Assembly: GCF_000428945.1 (NCBI RefSeq)
Contig: NZ_AUAX01000006.1
Span: forward strand, 62,001-126,000
Length of the DNA stretch: 64,000 bases
Source: Hamadaea tsunoensis DSM 44101
Lineage (GTDB): Bacteria; Actinomycetota; Actinomycetes; Mycobacteriales; Micromonosporaceae
Reading direction: 5' to 3'
This document shows positions 43,671 to 51,948 of the stretch, one piece after another. Within the stretch, counting starts at the first letter, position 1. Every line of letters begins with the position of its first letter. The notes under the pieces were generated by a model that saw nothing but the letters and a program-made list of their open reading frames with translations, was not told where the DNA came from and ran no database searches. The position numbers were made by a program, and so were the translations under genes.

Positions 43671-43994
43671 TCAGTCCCCTTCGAACGCTATCGATGCGTC
43701 CGGCATCGTGGCGCACGCCTCAGCCAGAGTCCGCAGCCTCTCTAGGCCACGGCGCTCCGGCCCCTGCCGCGCGGATGGCAACAGCCTCTCAATCTCGGCG
43801 AGAAGCTGCGGCATATCGGACGGCATGAACTGCACTTCGCCGTAGGGATCGACACGACTAAGCAGGGGCAAGCCGGGGTCTTCCCTCCCTAGCAGTCGAT
43901 CGAAGTCGCCTGCCGCGTCAAACGTCCCGCCAGCGGGGTCGGGCAGCCCGATCAGCTGCTTCCCCGCCTGCCATAGAGACGCCTGCACATTCAT
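43671..43994 (-). CDS. Hypothetical protein in the island (about 107 residues)
   Basis: Not recognised. Acidic and soluble, with SRVDPYGEVQFMPSDMPQLL followed by a helical part (EIERLLPSA, RLRTLAEACATMPDASIAFE). The core around VDPYG...F is seen in small actinobacterial proteins of unknown role, some near toxin loci (memory, not checked). The ATG at 43994 is preferred; the frame is open 14 codons further back. It is the first gene inside the distal attachment site and runs outwards. Confidence 0.6.
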   Translation of the reverse strand: MNVQASLWQAGKQLIGLPDPAGGTFDAAGDFDRLLGREDPGLPLLSRVDPYGEVQFMPSDMPQLLAEIERLLPSARQGPERRGLERLRTLAEACATMPDASIAFEGD

Positions 43995-44201
43995 GCCCTG
44001 ATGATCTCGTGATGCGTCGCCAGCTAGACATCGCATCTTCAGGTTGGAAGTGCGCTCGCAATGATTCCACTTGTCCGTTATGCCGTGCAGTGCGCCGACT
44101 CTGGCGACCTTTCGCGACCGCTCAAGCCCGCATGCGGAACGCCTGAATGGCCCGTGAATGGCCCGGCCGGGGCTGGGCGACGACCCAGGTACGCTCTCAC
44201 C

Positions 44202-44393
44202 GTGGAAGAGGCGTTTCCAGACTTGCCTGGCTGGATCTTCTATACCGATGAACTCTCTGCCGGGGCTTACCGCGTCGGCGGAATGGACCGGTCTGGTCGC
44301 AGGGTCGATGTGACCGGGAGTGATCCAGAAGGGCTACTTGAGGACTGCCGACGTTGGGCCGCACGAGTCGCGTCCGATGATGGCGAGCGGTGA
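44202..44393 (+). CDS. Small hypothetical protein in the island
   Basis: 63 residues from a GTG at 44202 (EEAFPDLPGWIFYTDELSAG, then TGSDPEGLLEDCRRWAARVA). It has the look of a small family common in actinobacteria without a known function. No clear Shine-Dalgarno lies upstream, so the start is a guess. It ends two bases before the next candidate start. Confidence 0.5.
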   Translation: MEEAFPDLPGWIFYTDELSAGAYRVGGMDRSGRRVDVTGSDPEGLLEDCRRWAARVASDDGER

Positions 44394-44394
44394 G

Positions 44395-44997
44395 ATGCAT
44401 CGAGGTGGGTCTCGCGTGAGGGTTCTCAATCTTGGATTGGCGGCCCTGCGGACCGTACAGGCACTCGACTACCCGAAGTACCTGGCGGCGACATGGGTAA
44501 TGGCTACCGAGATGGGCCGCCTGTACGGCGACCGAAATCGCGCCGACGGTCGAGACCTGTCTCAAAGATCGTTATCCGTGCTACGAGCAGCGATCGACGC
44601 ACCGATCCATGAAGTCCAGGCTACGGCGCGCGATCTTTTCTTCGAGTGGCTTGACCTGATGGGCATCGAGTACGAGCCGGAGGATCCGGACGACGTCAGC
44701 GAGGTTGACGTGGACGTGGAGCCTGGCGTGCTGAACCTATGGTTCACCATCCGTGACGTCATGGCAGAACTAGCAGCCGAGGCTCCGCCGTACAGCGGCA
44801 TCAGCCGCCTAACCCTCGCCGTCGAGATGTTCGAGGAAACGGACTCGGACAGGGGCGTCATCGTTATCAACACCTGGGAAGTCACCGAAGACAGCTTCAC
44901 GGCAACCACCCTCGCTAAGTTCCACACCGTCGCTGAACTGGTCCAGCAGGGCAATCTAGCGCCAGAGGCTGTGAGAGCCGAAGCGTTTGGCTGGTAA
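44395..44997 (+). CDS. Hypothetical acidic protein in the island
   Basis: About 200 residues, not recognised. The N-terminal half is helical (LGLAALRTVQALDYPKYLAA and AIDAPIHEVQATARDLFFEW). A very acidic segment follows (YEPEDPDDVSEVDVDVEPG), then a mixed alpha/beta end. No signal peptide or TM segment. The start could be 44395 (ATG) or 44416 (GTG), as neither has a strong ribosome binding site. It lies just after the 63-residue gene, probably in the same transcript. Confidence 0.6.
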   Translation: MHRGGSRVRVLNLGLAALRTVQALDYPKYLAATWVMATEMGRLYGDRNRADGRDLSQRSLSVLRAAIDAPIHEVQATARDLFFEWLDLMGIEYEPEDPDDVSEVDVDVEPGVLNLWFTIRDVMAELAAEAPPYSGISRLTLAVEMFEETDSDRGVIVINTWEVTEDSFTATTLAKFHTVAELVQQGNLAPEAVRAEAFGW

Positions 44998-45191
44998 CCC
45001 AACGCTGTCGTCGGTTTGAGTTCGACCGGCCACCCATCCGGACCCTGAACCTACGGATTCCTGGCCGAGCGGTCGATCATGGCTCCGGACCTGACCGTGA
45101 GGGTTCTGGCGGCCTCCGGCGTCCGTGCCTGGTTGCTGGCGTTGCTGTACTTCGCTGCTGTACTGCAAGCATGCCGGACTAGGTTGTTGCC

Positions 45192-45827
45192 GTGGCAAAT
45201 GATGACGTCATGATCAGGCTCACCAAGAATCAAGCTCTGGTCTTGTCGCTCTGGCTCGAACGGGTCGAGGGGAACGAGGTCTTCAAGCGTCTGGTTGATG
45301 ATCGCGCTGTGTGGTCAGCTCTGCTTCGCATCGAAGGCACACTGGACAAGTCTCTGGCGGAGCCGTTCCATCCAGACTACGTTGCGCTGCTCGAAGCAGC
45401 ACGCGACCAACTGCTGGAGGAACTGGGCGACTTTGGGCTACCAGAGGAGACCCACGTGGAAGCGGTTCACGAAGACTGCGCGTTGATCCTTGACAAGATC
45501 GAATTTCTTCTTGTGGTGAACCGGATCGCCGTCGGTGTCGATCAGGTCGAGCCGCTCTTGGATGACCTGCTCAACCGGATTCACCACAGGCCGCACTGCT
45601 GGCCCGTGGTGAGCCAGCGGCTGGAAGCGCTACTGGAAGCCATCGACTACAACAACGTCGTCATCATCGGGTACTGCATGCATGAGCTGCGATGGGAGCA
45701 GATCCGCAGCAAGACGGTCGAGCTGAAGGCGGCAGCCGGCCCCGACCAAGTGCTCCTGTACCACCGCGTACTGGAGTCCTTCCAAGACGACTGGCCTGAA
45801 CGAGACCTCTATGAACGCTTCGAGTGA
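45192..45827 (+). CDS. Hypothetical protein in the island
   Basis: About 211 residues, soluble and acidic, not recognised. The N-terminal part (MIRLTKNQALVLSLWLERVE) is helical, and the C-terminal part includes NNVVIIGYCMHELRWEQIRS. Two subdomains of about 75 and 120 residues are suggested by a charged break after DQLLEELGDF. The start is the GTG at 45192, or the ATG at 45210 right before IRLTKNQ. Confidence 0.6.
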   Translation: MANDDVMIRLTKNQALVLSLWLERVEGNEVFKRLVDDRAVWSALLRIEGTLDKSLAEPFHPDYVALLEAARDQLLEELGDFGLPEETHVEAVHEDCALILDKIEFLLVVNRIAVGVDQVEPLLDDLLNRIHHRPHCWPVVSQRLEALLEAIDYNNVVIIGYCMHELRWEQIRSKTVELKAAAGPDQVLLYHRVLESFQDDWPERDLYERFE

Positions 45828-46163
45828 TGCTTTACGCGTTGCCGGACGGCGGCGGGTCACTCTCCCAGCCCCCGGTCTGCCCACCCATGCCGGTGCTCTG
45901 AGCGGGGAATACCGTCAGCTTGGGAAAAGTCGTCGTGATCATCGGATATGCCTGTTCACGCAGGTCACCTAGCCAGAGAAGCGTCCGCTCATGACCGTTC
46001 GCGACCGGTCGTGGACTGACCTTCTGGCCCGTGGCTGGCCCGTAGCCGCGCGGAAACCGCTAGCTGCCACGCCGAGCTCACCGCATCATGAGTCTCGGCT
46101 GGCAGTTCAACTGCGGCCTGCGAGGTCTACGGCAGTCTTCGCCCGGAGATGGGGATCTTAGAG
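45828..46163. other. Intergenic stretch inside the island
   Basis: About 335 bp between two plus-strand genes. No gene, strong hairpin or tandem repeat is apparent to me. Confidence 0.4.
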
Positions 46164-46529
46164 ATGAGCGGCCAAGTCGCGTTCATGCAGCAACTCGTGG
46201 CAGCGTTCCCCGAGCTACAGGACCTTTACGAAGCCGAGGTCGAGAACAACGGCGAGGTTCTGGCTCACGTGATCTTCGGTATCGGCGGTGGCATCACCGA
46301 CGAAGTCGTGTCGGCCTACATCGAGGACTCACCGGAGGGGCTGGACTGGCGGAGGTTCCTAGCGTTCCTCGACAAGCACGTCGGCCAGGGCGACAAGGAA
46401 GTTAACGTGGTGATCGGGACGAGCTTCCTTTGGAGGCTCCCCTGGCCGACAGAGCCCGGCTACGGGCTGGTGGACGAGCTTCCCCCACGCCTCCACGAGA
46501 TGTGGTCGCGCATACGCCCATCCGGCTAG
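46164..46529 (+). CDS. Hypothetical protein in the island, immunity-like appearance
   Basis: About 121 residues: VAFMQQLVAAFPELQDLYEA, then NNGEVLAHVIFG and NVVIGTSFLWRLPWPTEPGY. Small acidic proteins with this layout often accompany polymorphic toxins as immunity proteins (family impression only). There is no toxin gene next to it. The ATG at 46164 is preferred; an ATG at 46149 has GGAG directly touching it, too close to work. Confidence 0.6.
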   Translation: MSGQVAFMQQLVAAFPELQDLYEAEVENNGEVLAHVIFGIGGGITDEVVSAYIEDSPEGLDWRRFLAFLDKHVGQGDKEVNVVIGTSFLWRLPWPTEPGYGLVDELPPRLHEMWSRIRPSG

Positions 46530-47166
46530 ACCGACCGCCAGGGAGCAGACCCGGCGGCGTCAATCACGCCTTGACACCCGTACGCGCCGGGGACCCACTC
46601 GGCTGTCCCATCGCTGTCGGCCCGCACACCGTGGACACGGGTTCTGGTTGGCCGGCAAGGTGGAGCGCCCCACCGGACGAACGACCTTGCCGGCCAACCA
46701 GGTTCCGTGTCGGCTCGCCCCGGGTCGGCAGTGACGGGACCAGTCCCACCGAGCATGACCACTCTCCCGACTCGCAGCGCACCACGGTCGCCACCCTCCT
46801 GTTGCCGAGCGCCCCTGCCAGGGGCATGCTCTTCGGCTCTGTCGTCCTGGACGGGGGTCCGGTCATCGGGCGGAGGATCGGTCCGCAGTCTCTGGGTTTG
46901 TCGCCGAGCTGCACCGTGCACGCCAGCCGCCGGGCCGGTCGCCGTTGCCGAAGGCACAAGGCGATCCGTGCCCGAGCGAGCAGGCGTGCGCGCCGCGCTT
47001 GCGCGGCGCCTTGATCCCCAAGAGACAAAATCGGCAAACTACTTTGAGCCCTGAACCGCTTCAGCCTGGCTGTCCTTGAGGTCGAGGGGCATATATGCGG
47101 TGCACGCCGTTGATCGTAAGCGGCCGGGTCATGGCGCGTACTGAGTGGCACCGCTAAGTTGTCTCT
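46530..47166. other. Large non-coding stretch with strong inverted repeats
   Basis: About 640 bp without a gene I can support. It contains the 18-bp inverted repeat at 46644-46701 and, near 46985-47010, a short GC-rich palindrome (GCGCCGCGC TTGC GCGGCGC). Long open frames on the minus strand have Arg-rich, unstructured products and no ribosome binding site. Confidence 0.5.
46644..46701. repeat. 18-bp perfect inverted repeat
   Basis: Arms CTGGTTGGCCGGCAAGGT (46644-46661) and its exact complement (46684-46701), spacer 22 nt. It could fold into a stable hairpin. It lies in the island's non-coding stretch. Confidence 0.85.
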
Positions 47167-47985
47167 ATGGCCCTTCGCCAACGCTCAAAGCACGGGTGGG
47201 GATCTCAGCGCGTTGTACGGCGATCGCGATCATTTGTCGCTGCCGCGATCGGTATGCTCGCACTCTTGCTATCTAATCTAGTCTGGGATGTGGCATCCAT
47301 CGCAAGAAGTAAGACCACCTATATTCTTCTCGACGCTAATACTACTTCGACCCTCATCATCGCGATCAGTGGCGCGGTTATAGCCCGAACGCAATACGCG
47401 CGAACTATTCGACCGTACGTCGCAGGGAGGTTTTCACGCTACGCTCCGCCAAGAGGTAACGTGGTTGCAGCGGAAGGTGAGCCATCGGTTGGCAGCTTCT
47501 ACACTTACAATGCTGGTTCCAGCACCTGCATTGTTCAAGATCTCAGTTACCAATTTCGCCTGGCCTCTTGTGCGCTATCTGGCGGGCTGTCCCATGACGA
47601 AAGCAGCTGGCAACCTAGAAGAACCCTGGTCAGCGCATTGCGTGCTGCTGGGCTACGAGAAGACCGAGACTACTTTGTTGCCCGGATAGGTTCTGCACCG
47701 CTACCTCCCATTGTGAATCCTTTAGAAGGGCTACATCTCCTCACATTAAATTGGCGAACGATCGCTTGCATTGAGAGTTTGTCGATTCGCATTACAGTGA
47801 CCGACATCATTGGCGATACTCACGAGCGAGTCTTCAACGACTTCTTCATGCCAGCACATCTAATCGAGGTCCAAGAATACGAGAATGCTCGGCGATTGGC
47901 GGCCGACGCGACCCCGGAAGAGGAGGTCGAGGTTGAGAGCTTCGAGGATTCATCGCTCGGTCGACCGGTGTCGTCGGAGACCTGA
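47167..47985 (+). CDS. Island membrane protein, low GC
   Basis: 272 residues, not recognised. Two TM helices near the N-terminus (AAAIGMLALLLSNLVWDVA and STLIIAISGAVIA), then a soluble domain of ~190 residues with mixed strands and helices, ending in an acidic tail (EEEVEVESFEDSS). Codon use is markedly AT-richer than the chromosome (many TCT, CTA, ATT, AAT), which indicates recent transfer from a lower-GC source. The ATG is at 47167; no Shine-Dalgarno stands out. Confidence 0.7.
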   Translation: MALRQRSKHGWGSQRVVRRSRSFVAAAIGMLALLLSNLVWDVASIARSKTTYILLDANTTSTLIIAISGAVIARTQYARTIRPYVAGRFSRYAPPRGNVVAAEGEPSVGSFYTYNAGSSTCIVQDLSYQFRLASCALSGGLSHDESSWQPRRTLVSALRAAGLREDRDYFVARIGSAPLPPIVNPLEGLHLLTLNWRTIACIESLSIRITVTDIIGDTHERVFNDFFMPAHLIEVQEYENARRLAADATPEEEVEVESFEDSSLGRPVSSET

Positions 47986-48139
47986 GACGGCTTAGGGGAG
48001 TTGATGCTTAGAACACCGGCGCCATGAATATTGAGCCGCACAGGCGTTGACGGTTGCATATCGTGAGCTCGTGAACACGTCGTACGCATACGCTCACCCG
48101 GAGAATGGACGTGTCGCCGCCAGGGTGCAAAATGACGGT

Positions 48140-48367
48140 GTGACGAGTGCGCCGAACCCTTCCGCCGAGTGGTGGACGACTACCGATGTGGCGGCGTACC
48201 TCGGTGTGCAGGTGTCAACGGTCGCGAACTATCGCCGTAGGGAGCAGATGCCGCAGCCAGCGCAGACGATCGGCCGAACGCACGTGTGGCGGCCTCAGCA
48301 GATCATCGAGTGGCACGAGAAGCGTCCTCGGCCCGGCGTCGGGGGCCGGAAGTCAGCTCAGGCTTGA
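48140..48367 (+). CDS. Excisionase-like helix-turn-helix protein
   Basis: About 75 residues with a MerR/Xis-type winged helix (WWTTTDVAAYLGVQVSTVAN, then YRRREQMPQPAQTIGRTHVW and PQQIIEWHEKRP). In actinobacterial integrative elements such proteins are Xis and lie near int. Here int is decayed. The start is GTG at 48140; the open frame extends upstream but is low in conserved features. It overlaps the convergent XRE gene by 10 bp. Confidence 0.75.
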   Translation: MTSAPNPSAEWWTTTDVAAYLGVQVSTVANYRRREQMPQPAQTIGRTHVWRPQQIIEWHEKRPRPGVGGRKSAQA

Positions 48368-49623
48368 TCAGCTGATCCAGCGGCGAGTGACCGGACGTCG
48401 TCGAGGAAGGACTTGGCCTCGGGCTGGTCCTTGTACTGGTCGCGTAGGAGAGAGGTCAGCTCCGAGGAGACCATTAGAAGCGACGGCAGCGACTTTCGGT
48501 CGCCAGTGAGAGCCTTGCGGCCCAACGAAACTGCGCGTTCCAGATCTCCGGCCCGGCCGGCCACGACCGCGAGGGTAAGGCGAGCCTCCGAGATTCGCAT
48601 CGGCTTGCGCTCGATGCCGTTCGGATCGGTCGAAGCCCGGATGACTTCGCGTGCGTACAGGCTCGCCCGTCCGTCCTCGCCGACGAGGCGGTAGCCATCC
48701 ATGGCGTAGAAGTCGAACTTCGCCGGATCAACGACGAAGTGGTTGTCGAGATCGTCGGGATACGGCAGCGTCTCAAGCACCTCGCGACCCTCTTCGAGCG
48801 CAAGCTCCACCTGGCGACGATCGCCGATGCGCGCCCAAGCCTTCGCCTTCTGTGCCGCGAGTTGCACGGCGACGCTCCGGCCTGGCGCGATGAGGATGCC
48901 AGTGTCAGCGGCGGCGATCACGCCGCGAAGGTCACCTTGAGTCAACGCGTACCAGGCTCGCATCTCGTGAGCCCAGCCCTGGATGTCGAGGTTCCCCGCC
49001 TCCTGGCCGAGCGATAGGGCGGCCTTGCGGGTGCCCTCGGCCTGGTGACGTTGACCCATGTCGTACTCGACGCAGCCCAGCAACAGGGCAACCCATCCGG
49101 CAAGCGACAAGATCTCCTCGTGCTGCGCCAAGGTGAGGCGCCGATCCAGAAGGCCCGTGATCCGTCGGAGCCACGCCTGGCCCTCGACGAGTAGCTGGCC
49201 GGATGGCATGTAGGGGTACTCGCAACACAGTCGGTCGGCGGTGATGCGAAGTGCGTCAAGCGTGGCCTGCGAAACGTCGGACGCCCGGACACGCGAGAGT
49301 AGTTCCAGGGTGTCCATGCCGGTGCCGTGGAGGAGTTCGTCATCCCCGCTGCGGTGACTCGGGCGAGGGAAGATGGCGGCGGTGACGGTGCCGAACGTCT
49401 TCGCGATCAACGACTTGTAAAAGTCGTCGGGTTCGGAGTCGCCTGCCTCCCAACGTTTCCAGTTGCGCGCGAGGCTTGCAGCCTCGGGCAACGGCTTCTC
49501 TGAATGAGCCTGTAGTGCCCGTACTGCATCGCTCTGCGACCATCGCCGTGTCTGGCGCTCAGCGCGAATCCGCTGAGCCCACGCGGGCCGGTCATCGTCG
49601 CGTACCAGCTCGTCCTCCTCCAT
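48358..49623 (-). CDS. XRE-type regulator with TPR-like sensor domain
   Basis: 421 residues. An N-terminal helix-turn-helix (RIRAERQTRRWSQSDAVRAL, LARNWKRWEAGDSEP) is followed by a helical, TPR-like C-terminal region (ILSLAGWVALLLGCVEYDMG and WYALTQGDLRGVIAAADTGI). This is a widespread actinobacterial family of unknown signal. It starts at ATG 49623, three bases before the point where the integrase fragment begins on the other strand, and may repress the element. Confidence 0.85.
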   Translation of the reverse strand: MEEDELVRDDDRPAWAQRIRAERQTRRWSQSDAVRALQAHSEKPLPEAASLARNWKRWEAGDSEPDDFYKSLIAKTFGTVTAAIFPRPSHRSGDDELLHGTGMDTLELLSRVRASDVSQATLDALRITADRLCCEYPYMPSGQLLVEGQAWLRRITGLLDRRLTLAQHEEILSLAGWVALLLGCVEYDMGQRHQAEGTRKAALSLGQEAGNLDIQGWAHEMRAWYALTQGDLRGVIAAADTGILIAPGRSVAVQLAAQKAKAWARIGDRRQVELALEEGREVLETLPYPDDLDNHFVVDPAKFDFYAMDGYRLVGEDGRASLYAREVIRASTDPNGIERKPMRISEARLTLAVVAGRAGDLERAVSLGRKALTGDRKSLPSLLMVSSELTSLLRDQYKDQPEAKSFLDDVRSLAAGSADQA

Positions 49624-49625
49624 GA

Positions 49626-50610
49626 GCCCAGTATCGACTCGGGCATGAGCTGTCCCCCGCGACGGTCCGCAAGGCGCACAGCGTCATGACTCGGATCATG
49701 ACGGCTGCCGTCCGCTCGCGTCTGATCGCCGCGAACCCGTGCGAAGGCGTCAAGGTGACCGGCGGCGCGTCCAGTACGGCGACCGCCATCGCCCGGGACG
49801 TCTTCCTGGGCCAGCTTCTTCCGGCAGTGCCACCGACTCACCGGCCGCTCGTGGCAACGGCAGGCGGAACCGGACTGCGCTGGGGCGAGCTGGCGGGCCT
49901 GCCTTGGCGGTCCGTAGACCTCGACGCGGCGACCCTTCGGGTGTCGCAGGTGGCGGTCGAGACCGCCGAGGAAATCTCGATCAAGCCGTATCCGAAGAGC
50001 CGGGCGGGAGTTCGCACCGTTCCGCTCCCGGCCTTCGTGGTCACCGCGCTGCGCAGCCTCCTGGTGGATCGGGACGAGCCGTCGCCGGCCGAACTGGTCT
50101 TCACCACCACCAACGGCACGGCCTACCGTCGGTCCAACTTCCGGCGTCAAGTCTGGCGACCGCTGCTCGTCCGGGCGGGCCTGCTCGGACGGATCGTGGA
50201 GAGCGGCGCTCACCAGCATGTTGCGCACTGGCCGGACGCTGAGGGGCACCGAGTGGTCGGCGGAGTTCCGCACCGAGCGGGAAGCAGTCACGCTCATCGC
50301 CCAGAAGGCGGCGGGCGGCCTGCGCTTCCACGATCTCCGGCACTCGTACGCCACGTGGCTCGTGCTCGATGGTCTGCCCGTCAACGTCGTGCAGCGGATC
50401 ATGGGGCATGAGAAGGCGACCACGACGCTCAACCTCTACACGCACGCTCCGACTGACTACGACCGGCGCGTGCGGGAGACGTTCGGGCCTGCCGCCGAGG
50501 AAATGCCGAGTTTTGATCAATCCGATGGAAGGTCGTCAACTAACAAGATCGCTGACGATGCCTCCGACCAGGACGGAGAGGAGTGGAGCCTAGGAGAATC
50601 GAACTCCTAA
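49626..50610 (+). pseudogene. Tyrosine integrase, N-terminus missing and frameshifted
   Basis: Coding sequence for the catalytic half of a phage-type integrase. The readable part begins SPATVRKAHSVMTRIM and has GTGLRWGELAGL (Arg I), HDLRHSYATW (His-x-x-Arg) and IMGHEKATTTLNLYTH with the catalytic Tyr. The N-terminal arm-binding and most of the core-binding domain are absent, because the frame is closed by a TGA just before the XRE gene. Inside, one extra G in the run at 50243-50246 shifts the frame: removing it joins DAEG to TEWSAEF as expected. The stop (50608-50610) lies within attR. Confidence 0.88.
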
Positions 50611-50625
50611 CCCCCGCCTTGCAAA
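50583..50625. repeat. tRNA-proximal attachment site (attR)
   Basis: 43 bp, identical to 43449-43491, covering the 3' half of tRNA-Ala plus one flanking base. It is shared by the integrase 3' end. Confidence 0.93.
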
Positions 50626-50656
50626 GGCGGTGCTCTGCCAATTGAGCTAAGGCCCC
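50584..50656 (-). tRNA. tRNA-Ala (TGC)
   Basis: 73 nt on the minus strand: acceptor GGGGCCT/AGGCTCC, D arm AGCTCAATTGGCAGAGC, anticodon loop TTTGCAA with TGC, and T arm AGGAGTTCGATTCTCCT. CCA is not encoded. It is the integration target of the island and remains intact because the duplicated sequence restores it. Confidence 0.97.
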
Positions 50657-50713
50657 GACGCTGTGACCATTTCTACCACAGCGGTGCGGTACGCGGCCGG
50701 GGCCGCGATCCGC

Positions 50714-50842
50714 CTAGCGGAGGTCAGGCGCCGTCGTGGCCTCGTGCCAGAGGGCGCGCTCGTCGTTGGCGTCCTTGACCTTCTTGGCGATGAACACCGC
50801 GGCGCCGACGACCGTTGCGACGATCAGAAGCTTCTTCCACAT
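50714..50842 (-). CDS. DLW-39 family small protein
   Basis: A 42-residue protein: an N-terminal hydrophobic helix (KKLLIVATVVGAAVFIAKKV) and the tail DERALWHEATTAPDLR. A protein of this size and composition between tRNA-Ile and tRNA-Ala downstream of gyrA is the conserved DLW-39 family of actinobacteria (family knowledge); its role is unknown. The ATG at 50842 has GAGG and AGGTGG six to nine bases upstream. Confidence 0.85.
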   Translation of the reverse strand: MWKKLLIVATVVGAAVFIAKKVKDANDERALWHEATTAPDLR

Positions 50843-50895
50843 GATGTGGCCACCTCAAGCGCTCTGCGAGACTCGCTCGTCTGATGGGGTGAGAG

Positions 50896-50969
50896 TGGGG
50901 CTAGCTGGAATCGAACCAGCGACCTCAGAGTTATCAGCTCTGCGCTCTAACCGACTGAGCTATAGCCCC
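50896..50969 (-). tRNA. tRNA-Ile (GAT)
   Basis: 74 nt: acceptor GGGGCTA/TAGCCCC, anticodon loop CTGATAA with GAT, T arm CTGGTTCGATTCCAG. CCA is not encoded. It is in the usual actinobacterial position downstream of gyrA/DUF3566. Confidence 0.97.
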
Positions 50970-51083
50970 TCAGCGACAACGAACCTTACCGCACCCGGTC
51001 TGCCCTTCCCAAATCGGTATGCCGCTCGCCACGCCGACGAATCTCGGGCGAGGCCTACCGGCAGGGCGGCACCTGCGAAAACA

Positions 51084-51118
51084 CTTCGGGCGCCGGTCAC
51101 ACCGACCGGCGCCCGAAG
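51084..51118 (-). terminator. Hairpin after the DUF3566 gene
   Basis: Perfect 15-bp stem CTTCGGGCGCCGGTC with its complement, 5-nt loop, 15 bp past the stop of the DUF3566 gene. It probably ends the gyrB-gyrA-DUF3566 transcript. Confidence 0.85.
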
Positions 51119-51132
51119 CGGGAGAACGTGCG

Positions 51133-51945
51133 TCAGTCGCGCTCGGCGAGCGTGACCTCGATGCCGCCGACCAGGTCCGCGCAGACGTTGTAGATGAACG
51201 CCCCAAGGGTCGCCAGCGCCGTGAAGAGCAGGACGTTGACCGCGCCGATGAGGGCGGACGTCCCGATCACCCCACCAGCAGTGATCTTGAATGCGCTCGC
51301 GGACTGCGTACCGCCGCTGGAGTTGACCAGATCGCCGAGGCTGCTGTTGATCGAGTCGAAGACGCCCATCGCGTTCAACGCCAGGTACAGCACCGACGTC
51401 GCCACGATCACGACGAGGAACAGCACCAGCGAGACGGCGAAGGAGAACTTCATCGCCGACCACGGGTCGATCCGCTTGATCGCCAGACGTGCCCGGCGGG
51501 GACCCCGCGAAGCCGCCGCGCTGACGTTCGACCGCGCCGTACGAACGGCCTCGGTCACCCGGGCGGCGCCGAGCTGGCCGGCCGCCTGAACGGACTTCAG
51601 CGGCGTACGCCCGACGGAGACGGATCCCTTCGCCGGCGCGGCGGCCGCGGAGGGTCGCTCGGCCGGCGGGGTCATGCCCGGCGGTCTCGTGAACGTGGAC
51701 GTATTGCTCATCGCGTCGGCCTTCGCCGGCTCCGCGGCCGGAGCCGGGGTCGGGGCCTTGACTTCGTCGCGCGCCTCAGCGGGGGCGTCGGCGTTGGCGT
51801 CTCCGTTCGAGGCGGGGCTGTCCGCGGGGACTGTAGCGCGACCGACGGCCGAACGATTGGCAGACGCAGTGCTCTCCGCGTCGCCATCTTCGACCGGATT
51901 CGCCGAGGCCCCCGCGGCTCCCGACATCGCTTGTGTCTCCGTCAT
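51133..51945 (-). CDS. DUF3566 membrane protein (Rv0007-like)
   Basis: 270 residues. The first ~150 are Ala/Asp/Pro-rich and disordered, followed by a basic stretch (RGPRRARLAIKRIDPWSAMK). The DUF3566 domain has two TM helices (FSFAVSLVLFLVVIVATSVL and VLLFTALATLGAFIYNVCAD) with the family motif RIDPWSAMK. The gene follows gyrA in most actinobacteria, and its function is not known. Start ATG 51945, three bases after the gyrA stop, so they are co-transcribed. Confidence 0.93.
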   Translation of the reverse strand: MTETQAMSGAAGASANPVEDGDAESTASANRSAVGRATVPADSPASNGDANADAPAEARDEVKAPTPAPAAEPAKADAMSNTSTFTRPPGMTPPAERPSAAAAPAKGSVSVGRTPLKSVQAAGQLGAARVTEAVRTARSNVSAAASRGPRRARLAIKRIDPWSAMKFSFAVSLVLFLVVIVATSVLYLALNAMGVFDSINSSLGDLVNSSGGTQSASAFKITAGGVIGTSALIGAVNVLLFTALATLGAFIYNVCADLVGGIEVTLAERD

Positions 51946-51948
51946 GCA

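Larger units (their letters stand above)
43449..50625. mobile_element. Integrated island at tRNA-Ala, decayed
   Basis: A 7.1-kb segment bounded by 43-bp perfect direct repeats of the tRNA-Ala 3' end, the usual target of actinobacterial tyrosine integrases (AICE-like elements). It has a decayed integrase next to the intact tRNA, an excisionase-like gene, an XRE regulator and small unknown genes with different codon use, some clearly lower in GC. No replication (RepSA) or transfer (TraB/FtsK-like) gene is present, so it looks like a remnant or a satellite. Confidence 0.9.

Noticed and set aside
46644-46701. IS terminal inverted repeats
   Set aside because: The arms are only 22 bp apart, with no transposase between or next to them.
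46564-47181. Minus-strand frame of ~205 codons in the island gap
   Set aside because: No ribosome binding site, unstructured composition; covers the inverted repeat.
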